Part shown: piece by piece, positions 1 through 8,030 of the stretch
Layout of the letters: each line of letters starts with the position of its first letter
Position numbering within the stretch: position 1 is the stretch's first letter
NCBI RefSeq assembly: GCF_000739615.1
Contig: NZ_BATP01000020.1
Span: forward strand, 62,001 to 126,000
Length of the DNA stretch: 64,000 nt
Source: Haloferula sp. BvORR071
Lineage (GTDB): Bacteria; Verrucomicrobiota; Verrucomicrobiia; Verrucomicrobiales; Akkermansiaceae
Direction: 5' to 3'
The notes under the pieces: generated by a model
What the model was told of the DNA's origin: nothing
What the model saw: the letters and a program-made list of their open reading frames with translations, nothing else
Databases searched by the model: none
Program-made: the position numbers and the translations under genes

Positions 1-380
1 ACGCAGTAGCAGCGATGCGAGTCGCTGCCTTCAATCGTGCGCTTCGTCTCGCGGATCAGCCTCGGCAAGGCCAACGAGCTGCGGGCAGCCGCGCTCAGTT
101 TGAGATCACAAAGGTAGTGTGCCATCTGCACCATGCCCGCTTCGCCCCGCAATTCAAGCGAGCGCACGACCCGAGCCAGCCCCCCTCGAACGATACCGGC
201 TTCCTCTAGCAAAACCAGCTCCGCTTCCCCCATTGCTTGGAAGAAAGGCAAGTAGTCCTCGCCATGGGAAATATAGAAGTACCCGGAGCTGCCGAGCGGA
301 TAGCTGAACTCTCTCTCAAAAGCAGCAAGGGCCCCGCCCATGCTCTCCGGAATCCGCGTGCGGAAACGATGCAAATTCAT
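1..380 (-). CDS. GNAT-like acyltransferase, partial (C-terminus outside window)
   Basis: An open frame runs from an ATG at 378-380 to the left edge of the window with no stop, giving about 126 residues. The start overlaps the stop of the DUF3419 gene as ATGA, so the two are translationally coupled and this is the last visible gene of the operon. The N-terminus (MNLHRFRTRIPESMGG) and the following SYPLGSSGYFYISHGEDY and GEAELVLLEEAGIVRGGLAR segments look like the start of a GNAT-type acyltransferase fold, in which a beta hairpin leads into the acyl-CoA site. The acyl-CoA binding loop lies beyond the window, so the family call is inference. A GNAT next to a BtaA-like enzyme would fit acylation of an aminocarboxypropyl-modified product. 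Confidence 0.6.
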   Translation of the reverse strand, partial: MNLHRFRTRIPESMGGALAAFEREFSYPLGSSGYFYISHGEDYLPFFQAMGEAELVLLEEAGIVRGGLARVVRSLELRGEAGMVQMAHYLCDLKLSAAARSSLALPRLIRETKRTIEGSDSHRCYC

Positions 381-1465
381 GGCCGGCTGCCGACGTGAAT
401 CAGCGGATAAAAATAGCTGCGGTCACGCCGCTCCATCGCCTGGCCCAGCGCGGCATTCCAGTCTAATCCAGTATCCAAGGCCGGGATATCGAGCGAAGAA
501 TTCAACTGGCGGATGATCACTTTCCCGCGCGGCTTCAGCACCCGCCGTGCAGCCAGCAAGGTCGCTTGGCCATCCTCGGGCGAAAGCCAATCAAGGATGT
601 TCGAGAGGTGCACCAGCCCTGCGCTCTCCGCCGGCATCGCTTCCAGCAAGTCTCTCATCTTGCCGTGATGCCACTCCGCCTGCGCATTCATCGCATGCGG
701 GGCTTGCAGCCAATCGTAGCGAAAGCCCGGATGGAAGCCCCCGCAAAGGATCTGCTGGAGAAAGGGATTCGTGCACGGCGCCACGCGACAAATGATCTCG
801 CGCGTCCGCGACGCGAAATGCTCGGCGAAGGGCCGCTGCGGATTGCGGGTCGCCTCCGCGCCGAAAAGCCGGACCAGATTCTGGAGCGACATCACTTCAG
901 CGAACGCCGCATCCAGAGCCCGCGCCAATCCCGATTCGCCAAAGCCCGGCAAAGGCAGCGGGCAAGCCAGCATCTCCGCGAGCGAAGCTTGCCACGGCAG
1001 CAGCTGCGTCCGGAGTCGAGCGAAGATCTGCTCATAGCGCCCGCATTGATCAGGCCCGATCGCCGCCACCCGCTCCGCTGGACCAAAGATATCATCCTCC
1101 AAGCCGAGCTCTTCCTTCAGTTCCCCGAGCCCATGGGCGCGCTCGAAAAGATTCATTGGCAGGTGTCCGAGCAAAGCCGCGGCATGCTCGCTCGGAACAT
1201 CGGAAGCCAGCCGCCATTTCAGCCGGCCCAGCGCAAGCTGCGTCGGATTCACGTCCACCAAATGAATCTGCAGCGGCAACCGTCCCAAGCTGGCAGCAGT
1301 ATCGCCGCCGGAAGCAATCATCACAATCCGCTCGCCCGCCGGCAAATGGCGCGCCAGCTCCATGTCCAGACGCGGATCCTCTCGCACCTGAGCAAACGCC
1401 AGCGGCCAGGCCGCGGCATCCACGGCCCAGGCATCGGCAGACGGCAATTCCGGCATCGAACTCAT
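377..1465 (-). CDS. DUF3419 family (BtaA-like 3-amino-3-carboxypropyl transferase)
   Basis: This 362-residue protein has the Rossmann-type SAM site expected of DUF3419/BtaA enzymes: a glycine-rich turn (IASGGDTAASLGRLP, about residues 51-65) followed by an acidic strand end in IHLVDVNPTQLALGRLK. A later segment, LVHLSNILDWLSPEDGQ, matches the post-I motif region, and VLKPRGKVIIRQLN the last core strands. Known BtaA transfers the 3-amino-3-carboxypropyl group of SAM to diacylglycerol in betaine lipid synthesis. No BtaB-type N-methyltransferase is visible nearby, so the acceptor may differ. The gene is coupled by ATGA overlaps to the desaturase upstream and the GNAT-like gene downstream. Confidence 0.8.
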   Translation of the reverse strand: MSSMPELPSADAWAVDAAAWPLAFAQVREDPRLDMELARHLPAGERIVMIASGGDTAASLGRLPLQIHLVDVNPTQLALGRLKWRLASDVPSEHAAALLGHLPMNLFERAHGLGELKEELGLEDDIFGPAERVAAIGPDQCGRYEQIFARLRTQLLPWQASLAEMLACPLPLPGFGESGLARALDAAFAEVMSLQNLVRLFGAEATRNPQRPFAEHFASRTREIICRVAPCTNPFLQQILCGGFHPGFRYDWLQAPHAMNAQAEWHHGKMRDLLEAMPAESAGLVHLSNILDWLSPEDGQATLLAARRVLKPRGKVIIRQLNSSLDIPALDTGLDWNAALGQAMERRDRSYFYPLIHVGSRP

Positions 1466-2400
1466 CGCTGCCTCCAGCCAAGCGGACTGCGCTTGAGGCT
1501 GCCAAGAACGAACTCCTTCACGAACGAACTATACGATGGAATGTACGGAGCACCCCGCTCGCGCAACTCGCCTCCCAAGGCTTCATGCACTTTCGGGAGC
1601 TGGTGCCAAGGAACCCCCGGGTAGAGGTGGTGCTCCAGGTGATAGTTCTCGTTGCACATGAAAAAGCGCACCACCGGCGAAGTCAGGATGCTGCGCGTGC
1701 CACGGATCTCGTCATCCGAGTGCTCGAGCAGCGTGTGCTGGCTCATCCCGCGGATATTCACCATCGTATTGATGAATAGCATCGGGATCAGCCACGCGTG
1801 GATCAGCCAGATTCCGGGAATCGGCGAATGACATAAGGCCGTGATCAGCAGCGCAGTCACCGCCACCTCAGCCAGGATACCAGCACGCGCCTTGGCATCG
1901 CCGTGCTTGAAGCCGAGAATCGGGATCGCGACGATATAAACCGGATAGCCTACCAGCAGCCGGAGCCAGTTCATGGTGAAAACCATCCAGGTCCAGCGCG
2001 TGTAGTTGGCGTAGTGGTCGGGATCACCCTCTTCCCCGAGGTGGCTGTGGTGGCGCAAGTGGAGAACGCGATAAGCGGAGCAATTCTGCAGCACCGGAAT
2101 CGCACAAGCCGCGCCCAACACATCATTCAAGATCCGGTTCTTCGAAAGCGTCCCATGTACCGCCTCATGCGTGAAAAGGCTGATCCCATGCAAAGAAGCC
2201 GCCGCCAGGACGTAGACCGGAATCAGGAGCAACCACTGCCACCACACGATAACCTGCGCCGCGCCCATCACCGCAACGCCAGCCGTGCCGGCATAGAGCA
2301 CGACGAAGCAGGCCAGCCTCGCCCAATGCCGCCACTCGCCGCGCGCATGGAATTCCCGCGCAAGTCCGGCAGGCAGCTTGGGTCTATCGGTCAATTCCAT
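1462..2400 (-). CDS. Membrane fatty acid desaturase
   Basis: This 312-residue polytopic membrane protein has all three histidine boxes of the membrane di-iron desaturase/hydroxylase family: HEAVH at residues 78-82, HLRHHSH at 114-120 and HLEHH at 254-258. Hydrophobic spans flank them (about 30-70, 95-105, 145-165 and 180-215). Such enzymes desaturate or hydroxylate acyl chains in the cytoplasmic membrane using O2 and an electron carrier. The stop overlaps the DUF3419 start as ATGA, and the ATG at 2398-2400 lies 21 bp after the preceding gene. Its operon partners suggest a dedicated modified-lipid or acyl natural-product role rather than bulk membrane desaturation, which is inference. Confidence 0.88.
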   Translation of the reverse strand: MELTDRPKLPAGLAREFHARGEWRHWARLACFVVLYAGTAGVAVMGAAQVIVWWQWLLLIPVYVLAAASLHGISLFTHEAVHGTLSKNRILNDVLGAACAIPVLQNCSAYRVLHLRHHSHLGEEGDPDHYANYTRWTWMVFTMNWLRLLVGYPVYIVAIPILGFKHGDAKARAGILAEVAVTALLITALCHSPIPGIWLIHAWLIPMLFINTMVNIRGMSQHTLLEHSDDEIRGTRSILTSPVVRFFMCNENYHLEHHLYPGVPWHQLPKVHEALGGELRERGAPYIPSYSSFVKEFVLGSLKRSPLGWRQR

Positions 2401-2421
2401 AGGGTCTTCTCTCGCTTGCGA

Positions 2422-3018
2422 TCAAGGCCAGCAATCCACGATGCCAGTCAGCTCACGCTCTCGTTTCAGATCCATGACAATGCGGGCATCAATCCGCTCA
2501 CGCGCCCCGCCGCCACTCAGGTAATAGCCACGCAGGGTGATGTGATAGGGCGCTGCGGCAATCGACAGCTCCGGATGGATCTTGAACTCCGCATAGTGTT
2601 TCGCCACCGGCCCTTCCTGCCGTGGCACCCCGTAGATCGAGAATTCCTTCCTCTTGAAAGCTAGCCGCAGCGGCAGCCCGACACCAGGATCCACCACCTT
2701 GCCGCGGCGATCCTCCATCGCGAGCAGCTCCACCACCACGCTGCGGTCCCTCCCGCGTGGCCGGATAAAGCCCAGCCGGATCTCGCCGTCCTCGCTGCTG
2801 CCGCCATCCGCCATCAGCACCGGATTGATCTCGGTATTGAAGCCCTTGTTCCCCTGTTGCCACCACGCATTGATCTCACGGTGGCCACCGGTGTTGATGT
2901 AGTTGTGCTCATGGAAGTCCGCCACCACATGGCTGCGGTAGCAGACGCAGCTGGCCATGCTCACGCTTAGCGCGGCCGTCGGCAGCCGCGCCATGATGAG
3001 TGCAGTATTCATCGTCAT
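2422..3018 (-). CDS. Unknown exported (possible lipo-)protein
   Basis: I do not recognise this 198-residue protein. The frame is open further upstream, but the ATG at 3016-3018 overlaps the stop of the diiron enzyme gene as ATGA and starts a credible leader (MTMNTALIMARLPTAALSVS), so I place the start there. The leader ends in MASC, a marginal lipobox that would anchor the protein through Cys23. The rest is mostly beta-strand-like (INTGGHREINAWWQQG, EIRLGFIRPRGRDRSVVVEL, YHITLRGYYLSGG) with no obvious catalytic motif. It lies between the diiron enzyme and the desaturase, so it probably serves the same pathway, for example as an envelope-side accessory or binding protein. Confidence 0.65.
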   Translation of the reverse strand: MTMNTALIMARLPTAALSVSMASCVCYRSHVVADFHEHNYINTGGHREINAWWQQGNKGFNTEINPVLMADGGSSEDGEIRLGFIRPRGRDRSVVVELLAMEDRRGKVVDPGVGLPLRLAFKRKEFSIYGVPRQEGPVAKHYAEFKIHPELSIAAAPYHITLRGYYLSGGGARERIDARIVMDLKRERELTGIVDCWP

Positions 3019-3743
3019 CGCGCAGCCGGATCGAGTTCCTCGTAAAGCCGGTTGAAAACATGCAGCCCGAGCTGCACCCCGTCTTCGATCGCCATGCGCC
3101 CGGCTGGATCGCGAGTCCACGCACCGTCCACCACCTTGAAGAAATCCGCGGCGTGACGTTTGTCGATCTGCGCATGGAGTTTGTAGTGGACCAGTTCCTC
3201 CTGCTCGATCCACCCGCGTTCCACGACCTTGCGACCGATCAGTTCGCAGATGTCCGCGAAGGCATACTCGATCACGCCGAGACAACCGAAAGCGGTCTCA
3301 ATCCGCTCCATCGTGCAGGCCCCCATCAATGCCACATTGAAGGCGCGCACTCCCGCAGCCTCGCGCTCCTTCCCCATCTCCTGTGCTGTAACGCCCAGCG
3401 TGCGCAGGAAGGCCAAGAAAGTCAGATCATGCGCCACCGCCGGATCGAAGCCGTGCGGAGTGTCCTCCGACTCATCGTCAAATCCGTGCTCCTCGGAAAG
3501 ATTGTGGATTAATCCTTGGCGGGAAGCGGAGTCCGGCATCCGCGCCATCAGCGCCGCCATCGGTCGGGAGAAGTAGCGCACCGCGAAATAAAACTGCTTC
3601 TGCGAGCGGACAAAGCGCTCGCGGCTCATCGCGTCCGTAGCGAGTTCCGTGAAGTAGTCATTGCTGAGAATCGCCCTTCGCCGGTGGGCCTGATCCACAT
3701 AGTCGATCAAGGTTCCGGCCTGCTCCAAAGTGGCTTCCGACAT
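3015..3743 (-). CDS. Haem-oxygenase-like diiron oxidase/oxygenase (HDO, TENA/PqqC fold)
   Basis: This all-helical 242-residue protein fits the iron-containing redox enzyme family with a haem-oxygenase-like fold. Candidate metal ligands follow the usual HDO order: SEEHG (Glu84, Glu85, His86), a Glu in GVIEYAF (Glu159) and the H-x3-D-x2-H cluster HAQIDKRH (His190, Asp194, His197). The frame extends upstream to 3872, but that part is arginine-rich and atypical; ATG 3741-3743 starts MSEATLEQAG and is preferred. It is the first gene of the minus-strand operon. Known HDOs cleave, desaturate, N-oxygenate or decarboxylate amino acids and fatty acids, so with a desaturase and a BtaA-like enzyme it is the likely tailoring step. 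The substrate is unknown. Confidence 0.8.
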   Translation of the reverse strand: MSEATLEQAGTLIDYVDQAHRRRAILSNDYFTELATDAMSRERFVRSQKQFYFAVRYFSRPMAALMARMPDSASRQGLIHNLSEEHGFDDESEDTPHGFDPAVAHDLTFLAFLRTLGVTAQEMGKEREAAGVRAFNVALMGACTMERIETAFGCLGVIEYAFADICELIGRKVVERGWIEQEELVHYKLHAQIDKRHAADFFKVVDGAWTRDPAGRMAIEDGVQLGLHVFNRLYEELDPAAR

Positions 3744-4095
3744 AGTCACAGGGTAGAAGCCGAGTCCCCCGGGAGCAAGGTCGCCGGGAGCTGCGCGCCT
3801 TCTGGGAAGAGGCCTTAAAAAACACCCGCCAGCCCGAGGATTGAATTCACGCGGCTTCCAGCGCGGCAACATCGATGGACGCGATGATTAGCGCGAATTT
3901 TTCAATGGCCAAGCGATCGTCCGCTTCGCCTCAAAGAGCGCCCGGAAAAGAAACTGCGGCCCGACCGGACCACCGCGGGGAAACCCATGAACCCGCGTCA
4001 ACCGGTCGGACCGCCATAGTAGTGTGAGATGAGAAAAGCAAAGCGCGTGCCAGATATGGCCAGTGAACTTCAGCCCTTCCTACTGAGTCTCCACT
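3744..4095 (-). other. Intergenic region upstream of the HDO operon
   Basis: No convincing gene lies in this 352-bp stretch between the glycosidase stop and the HDO operon. It should carry the promoter of the HDO-desaturase-DUF3419 operon and the 3' end of the glycosidase transcript. No clear -35/-10 pair stands out. The one marked structure is the inverted repeat listed separately. Confidence 0.5.
3956..4014 (-). terminator. Inverted repeat, possible terminator of the GH127 gene
   Basis: GCGGCCCGACCGG (3956-3968) pairs with CCGGTCGGACCGC (4002-4014) with one mismatch in 13 and a 33-nt loop. On the minus strand the second arm is followed by a pyrimidine-rich stretch with TTTCTTTT. The long loop makes this a weak terminator, and it could equally be an operator for the operon downstream. 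Confidence 0.35.
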
Positions 4096-6459
4096 CTACT
4101 GCTTCGTCCACTGCAGCACCCCACCGGAGACACCTTCTTCCAGCTGCAGTTCCATCTTCAGCGCCCGCGTCTTCACCGGCGTGAACTTCACCACATTCGG
4201 CCGGTTCACCGCCGTTCCGAACGGCCCGGTTGCATCAACCGGCTTCCACTCCGTGCCATCAAGATAGAGCAAGCGCCAGGACTCCGGCACACGACAGCGT
4301 CCCGAGCCGCTGTCATCGAACCAATAGACCGAAGTCGACGAAGCTTCCTCCGGCTTGTCGAAGGTCCATTGCAACCACTCCCGTGTGCCCAGATGATTCC
4401 AGAAGGTGAGCCGCGGGATGCCCTCCCCGCGTGAGGAAGCAGGCGCCGGATTGCGCAAGATCTCCTCCCCGGCGTCGCCACCGTTGCGATATGAATAGCT
4501 GAAGCCCGGCTCCAGCACCGGCCCACCCCGCAGCAACGGGAAGGCCGTGATCCGCAAGGTCTGTGCGCCAAAGGGCACCAGCGTGACTTCTTCCAGCGGC
4601 TGGTCGCTCTTCACCGGGCTCGGCGGCACCTCGGCGGCCATATGATCATCCCGCACCAGGCCCCAATCCGGCAGACGCTTCGCCGCCACCGTGAGCTTCA
4701 CCGGCGTCGTCTCCGGCAGCCACGGGTTGTTCGGCATCTTGCTGCGGCTGAGCTTGGCCTGCGGCTTGGCCCGATCGAGATCCAGGGCATAATTCCAAGG
4801 CGAGGCCGGCGTCAGCTCCACCTCATCGAAGCCACCGGGAAATAGCGTCACCGGCTTCACCTCCTCCTTGATCCGCAGCGAGAAGACCAAGGGCCCACGC
4901 CACAGGGAGGCTGAGCCATTGTAGGCATTCTCCGTCGCAAGCTCAGCCGGAAACTCCGCCACTACCTGGTCACCTTCCTTCCAAGTCCGCTCCAGCGTGA
5001 GGAATTCCCCGGCCTTCACTCCATCTACAAACTCGCCATTCACCGCCACGCGCGGGTTCACCACCCAGGACGGGATGCGCAACTTCAACGGGAACTCCAG
5101 CGGCTTGCCCGGGTGCAATGTGAAGCGCAGCGCGTCGGAGAAGGGATAGTCGGTCTCTTCGAGAATGCTCACCGGCGTATCGCCGAGCGTCACCGAAACC
5201 TTCGTCGGCCCATACGCCACCGCTGCCAGGCCGCCGTCCTGGGTGGCCATCCACGCGTGCTGCACATACTTCGGCCAGCCCATGTGCAGGTTGTAGCAGC
5301 AGCAGTGGAAGCCCGAGTGCGGGCTGCACAACAGGTCATCGCCATGATCGTCGGCAAAGGGCATCGTGCCCTTGAAGTTGCGCTGCGCCACCGGGGCATT
5401 CGGCAATGTGTAGTACTGGAATTGCTTGAATTCCTTCGTTGTGCCGCCGGGCAGCAGGTTGAACGCGATCCGCTCGTGGCGATCGGCAATCAGCGGATCG
5501 CCCAGCACCTCCATCGCCACCTCATTGCTCAGCATCTGCTCGACAATCGAGCACATCTCGATCCCCTGGGTGGTGGACTTCCCGGCCAGCGGCTCGGAGC
5601 CACTCCACATCCCGATGGATAGACCATGGCTGCGGCGCAGGCTGGTCCACGCATCCTGGAAGACCAGCGCATCGTCGCGATTCCCGGTGCGCTCGTAGTT
5701 GGCCACCGGGAACTTCATTCCTTGCGAAACATTCACCCCGTGCTCGATCCGGAAGTCCCCCGCACTGCCGCGCAGGCTTCTGTAGAATCCATTCCACCGG
5801 TTCGCCTGCTTTTCCAAGAGCGTCGCCAGCTCTAACAGGAAGGCATCGCCCGTGCGCTTGTAGAGCCACTGCACGGTATCGATCTGGTCGCCGGCGCGGG
5901 CCTTCGCCCACTCTTGCAGCGGCTGCTGCGGCAGGCTCATCAGCATGTACTGGCAGTATTTCGTCATCAGCGGGATGACGCGCGGATCCTTGGTCGCCTC
6001 GTAATAATCGCGCAGGGTCCACAAGATCACCATCCGCGGCCACCAGTCCTTGTTCGATGCCGGGCCGATCTGTCCATCCGGCCGCTGCGAGGCAATGATG
6101 GCATCGATCCACTTCTGCGCCTGAGCCTTCAGCTTCGGATCCTTCGTGACATAGGCGAGGCTCACCAAGCCGCGGATAAAATAAGGCCCCTTCTCCCAGC
6201 TCTCTCCTTTCCCACCGCGCCAGCCATTGTCCGGCCCCAGTTCGGGAATGACCTGCTCTGCATGACCGGTCAGCCCGTCCGCCTGCAAGTGGAGTTGATT
6301 CGTCAGCCAGCCCTGCGCCTCGACGCTGCCGAGATCCAGCGTGAGGAAGGGTGTGTCTTTCAGCGGCGCACGGGAAGATACCGCTTCCTTGGCAATCGGC
6401 GCCGCCTCAAGGGCGAGCGGCAAATGAAGGGCAAGCAACCAGAAACGCGAAAAGGTCAT
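4096..6459 (-). CDS. GH127 family glycosidase (beta-L-arabinofuranosidase-like, formerly DUF1680)
   Basis: This 787-residue secreted glycosidase has a signal peptide (MTFSRFWLLALHLPLALEAA) and the (alpha/alpha)6 barrel of GH127. Two family signatures are visible: TTQGIEMCS near residue 300, with the Glu and Cys of the zinc/acid site, and HCCCYN near residue 385, holding the cysteine pair that includes the nucleophile and a zinc ligand in characterised GH127 enzymes. WPRMVILWTLRDYYEATKD is typical of the N-terminal barrel. C-terminal beta domains follow, the last resembling a carbohydrate-binding jelly roll. ATG 6457-6459 is preferred over the TTG at 6468. It probably releases L-arabinofuranose or a related sugar from plant or algal polysaccharides in the periplasm; substrate specificity is inference. 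Confidence 0.88.
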   Translation of the reverse strand: MTFSRFWLLALHLPLALEAAPIAKEAVSSRAPLKDTPFLTLDLGSVEAQGWLTNQLHLQADGLTGHAEQVIPELGPDNGWRGGKGESWEKGPYFIRGLVSLAYVTKDPKLKAQAQKWIDAIIASQRPDGQIGPASNKDWWPRMVILWTLRDYYEATKDPRVIPLMTKYCQYMLMSLPQQPLQEWAKARAGDQIDTVQWLYKRTGDAFLLELATLLEKQANRWNGFYRSLRGSAGDFRIEHGVNVSQGMKFPVANYERTGNRDDALVFQDAWTSLRRSHGLSIGMWSGSEPLAGKSTTQGIEMCSIVEQMLSNEVAMEVLGDPLIADRHERIAFNLLPGGTTKEFKQFQYYTLPNAPVAQRNFKGTMPFADDHGDDLLCSPHSGFHCCCYNLHMGWPKYVQHAWMATQDGGLAAVAYGPTKVSVTLGDTPVSILEETDYPFSDALRFTLHPGKPLEFPLKLRIPSWVVNPRVAVNGEFVDGVKAGEFLTLERTWKEGDQVVAEFPAELATENAYNGSASLWRGPLVFSLRIKEEVKPVTLFPGGFDEVELTPASPWNYALDLDRAKPQAKLSRSKMPNNPWLPETTPVKLTVAAKRLPDWGLVRDDHMAAEVPPSPVKSDQPLEEVTLVPFGAQTLRITAFPLLRGGPVLEPGFSYSYRNGGDAGEEILRNPAPASSRGEGIPRLTFWNHLGTREWLQWTFDKPEEASSTSVYWFDDSGSGRCRVPESWRLLYLDGTEWKPVDATGPFGTAVNRPNVVKFTPVKTRALKMELQLEEGVSGGVLQWTKQ

Positions 6460-6533
6460 GGCCAACAAAATGACAGGGCGTTCGACTCGTCAAACACCAG
6501 CCATGTTCGCGCTCCTCGCCGCATCTCCGCGGC

Positions 6534-6608
6534 TCAGAACAGCCACCAAAAGAAAAACAGGATCATAATGATCACCATAATCTCCTGCGATCCTAGGCCT
6601 CCACTCAT
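6534..6608 (-). CDS. Possible 24-residue single-span membrane peptide
   Basis: A minus-strand ATG at 6606-6608 opens a 24-codon frame, MSGGLGSQEIMVIIMILFFF plus WWLF, with GGAG about 11 nt upstream of the start. It would form one transmembrane helix and faintly resembles a TatA N-terminus without the amphipathic helix. It lies 74 bp upstream of the glycosidase on the same strand. So short a frame could be chance. The similar peptide at 9283-9360 is the main reason for listing it. Confidence 0.3.
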   Translation of the reverse strand: MSGGLGSQEIMVIIMILFFFWWLF

Positions 6609-6696
6609 GGCACAAGGATCTCCGGCCGGACCCACAGGTCAACGCTGAAACCATTCTTCCCCGCCCGGCAACGAGTCGCCTGGGGGTCAGGCTGAA

Positions 6697-6720
6697 ACAA
6701 AAAATACTTTTCAAATGAAC
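6697..6720 (+). promoter_or_regulatory. Upstream element copy 1 of the protease pair
   Basis: An A-rich segment beginning ACAAAAAATACTTTTCAAAT and ending GAAC lies 25 bp before the first protease start. It is nearly the same as the segment at 7981-8003 before the second protease. Conservation upstream of both paralogues suggests a promoter or regulator site that was duplicated with the gene. No match to a named box is claimed. Confidence 0.45.
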
Positions 6721-6745
6721 ACCTATTCGCTAGACGGGCTCTGTT

Positions 6746-7975
6746 ATGAAAATCTCCTCCTCCTCCATCATCTTCGGCATCTTCCTTCTATCTCTCCCGG
6801 CAGGAGCCCGGGAACCCGCCAACCTTGATGAAGCCAAGAAGTGCGTGGTGTTTGTGAAATCCTATGACGAGGCCAACAAGCCTTTCGCCAATGCCACCGG
6901 CTTCATCATGGAGAGCGATGGCACCCAATGGATCTACACCAATGCCCATGCCATCGACGGCGGCAAGCGCATTGAGTTCACTGATTCCGAAGGCCAGGTC
7001 ATCAAGGGATTGGGACGCTTCGCCTGCTTCTCCAAGAGCAGCGGTTCCGGCTCATTGAGCTCCGGAAAGGGGAAGCAAAAGGAAACCCATCGTTTCGGAG
7101 GCGACGGCATCCGGGTGGAACTGACCACCAAGCGCGATTTGGCCTTCGCGCCGGCCAGCGACCCCGCTTCCTTTGCCAAAGGGGCTGAAGTCATCACCCT
7201 TGGTGACAATGATGGCGACAAGGCCCTCGAAGTCCTCGATGGCACGATCACCAACTCCAACGGCAAGGTCCTCCAGTCCACCTGCAAAACCCGCCCCGGA
7301 TGCAGCGGTGCGCCCCTCTTCAGCAAGGCGGACTACAAGGTCATCGCCCTGCATACCTGGGGCTTCTCCACTCAGACCAAGCTCGCCAGCAGGATCTGGC
7401 AGGATGAAAAGACCAAGACGGCCGGTGCCTCCATACTGGCCAAGGCGGAGTGGATCGAAATGAAAGCCGCCGACTTTCTCAGGTCCTCGACGGAAGCCAT
7501 GAAGTTCCGCGACACGGTCAAGGGACTTTACCTCGTGTATCTGCTCGTCCCCCAGGAGGACGGCTTCAAGATCGATCCGGCAACGAAAGTCTACGCGACC
7601 AGCCTCACCTTCGAGGAGGCGTTCAAACGTTTCGACGAAGATGGCGTCCTGCGGCCAGTGATCCACTTGAACCGCCAGCTTGCCGGGCGGGGCAGGGACA
7701 TCGGCGTGAACAACATGGAACTCGTGAAGATCTACTCCCGCGCGCTCCAGGAGATCCGCAGATCCTACCTTACCCAGAGAAAAGGACTGGAGGGCAAACT
7801 GGCTCCCTACTACCTGACGGAGTTCGAACAATCGGGCTTTTACGAGGCGGGCGATTGGCTGGCGAAGGAATTGGACAAGCCCGAGACTTGGTTTGAAGAG
7901 AAGGCCAAGCTGGGCGGCTCCATGCCTGTCGGCCGCTGGTTCAACCTCCGGCCATTGTCTGACTTGGGCGAATGA
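6746..7975 (+). CDS. Secreted trypsin-like (S1-type) serine protease, paralogue 1
   Basis: The 409-residue protein has a signal peptide (MKISSSSIIFGIFLLSLPAG, cleavage near AGA-REPA) and a chymotrypsin-fold catalytic domain with the full triad: His68 in TNAHAID, Asp131 in TKRDLAFAP and Ser187 in PGCSGAPLF. Cys33, Cys94, Cys180 and Cys186 could form disulphides. After residue 240 comes a helical C-terminal region of unknown function (KGLYLVYLLVPQEDGFKIDP, GVNNMELVKIYSRALQEI) found also in the paralogue. It may work in the periplasm or outside the cell. The substrate is unknown. A near copy of the gene follows 55 bp downstream. Confidence 0.85.
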   Translation: MKISSSSIIFGIFLLSLPAGAREPANLDEAKKCVVFVKSYDEANKPFANATGFIMESDGTQWIYTNAHAIDGGKRIEFTDSEGQVIKGLGRFACFSKSSGSGSLSSGKGKQKETHRFGGDGIRVELTTKRDLAFAPASDPASFAKGAEVITLGDNDGDKALEVLDGTITNSNGKVLQSTCKTRPGCSGAPLFSKADYKVIALHTWGFSTQTKLASRIWQDEKTKTAGASILAKAEWIEMKAADFLRSSTEAMKFRDTVKGLYLVYLLVPQEDGFKIDPATKVYATSLTFEEAFKRFDEDGVLRPVIHLNRQLAGRGRDIGVNNMELVKIYSRALQEIRRSYLTQRKGLEGKLAPYYLTEFEQSGFYEAGDWLAKELDKPETWFEEKAKLGGSMPVGRWFNLRPLSDLGE

Positions 7976-7980
7976 GTCAC

Positions 7981-8003
7981 ACAAAAAATTCTTTCAAACG
8001 AAC
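7981..8003 (+). promoter_or_regulatory. Upstream element copy 2 of the protease pair
   Basis: ACAAAAAATTCTTTCAAACG followed by AAC matches the segment at 6697-6720, with one deleted base and three other changes by eye. It lies 27 bp before the second protease start and just after the stop of the first gene, so the second copy probably keeps its own promoter or regulatory site. Confidence 0.45.
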
Positions 8004-8030
8004 AGTTGTCATGAGAATGCTCCCCGAAAC

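Noticed and set aside
566..1624. 352-codon plus-strand frame opposite the DUF3419 gene
   Set aside because: It is the antisense of a recognised SAM enzyme; its composition is arginine- and proline-rich without domain or leader.
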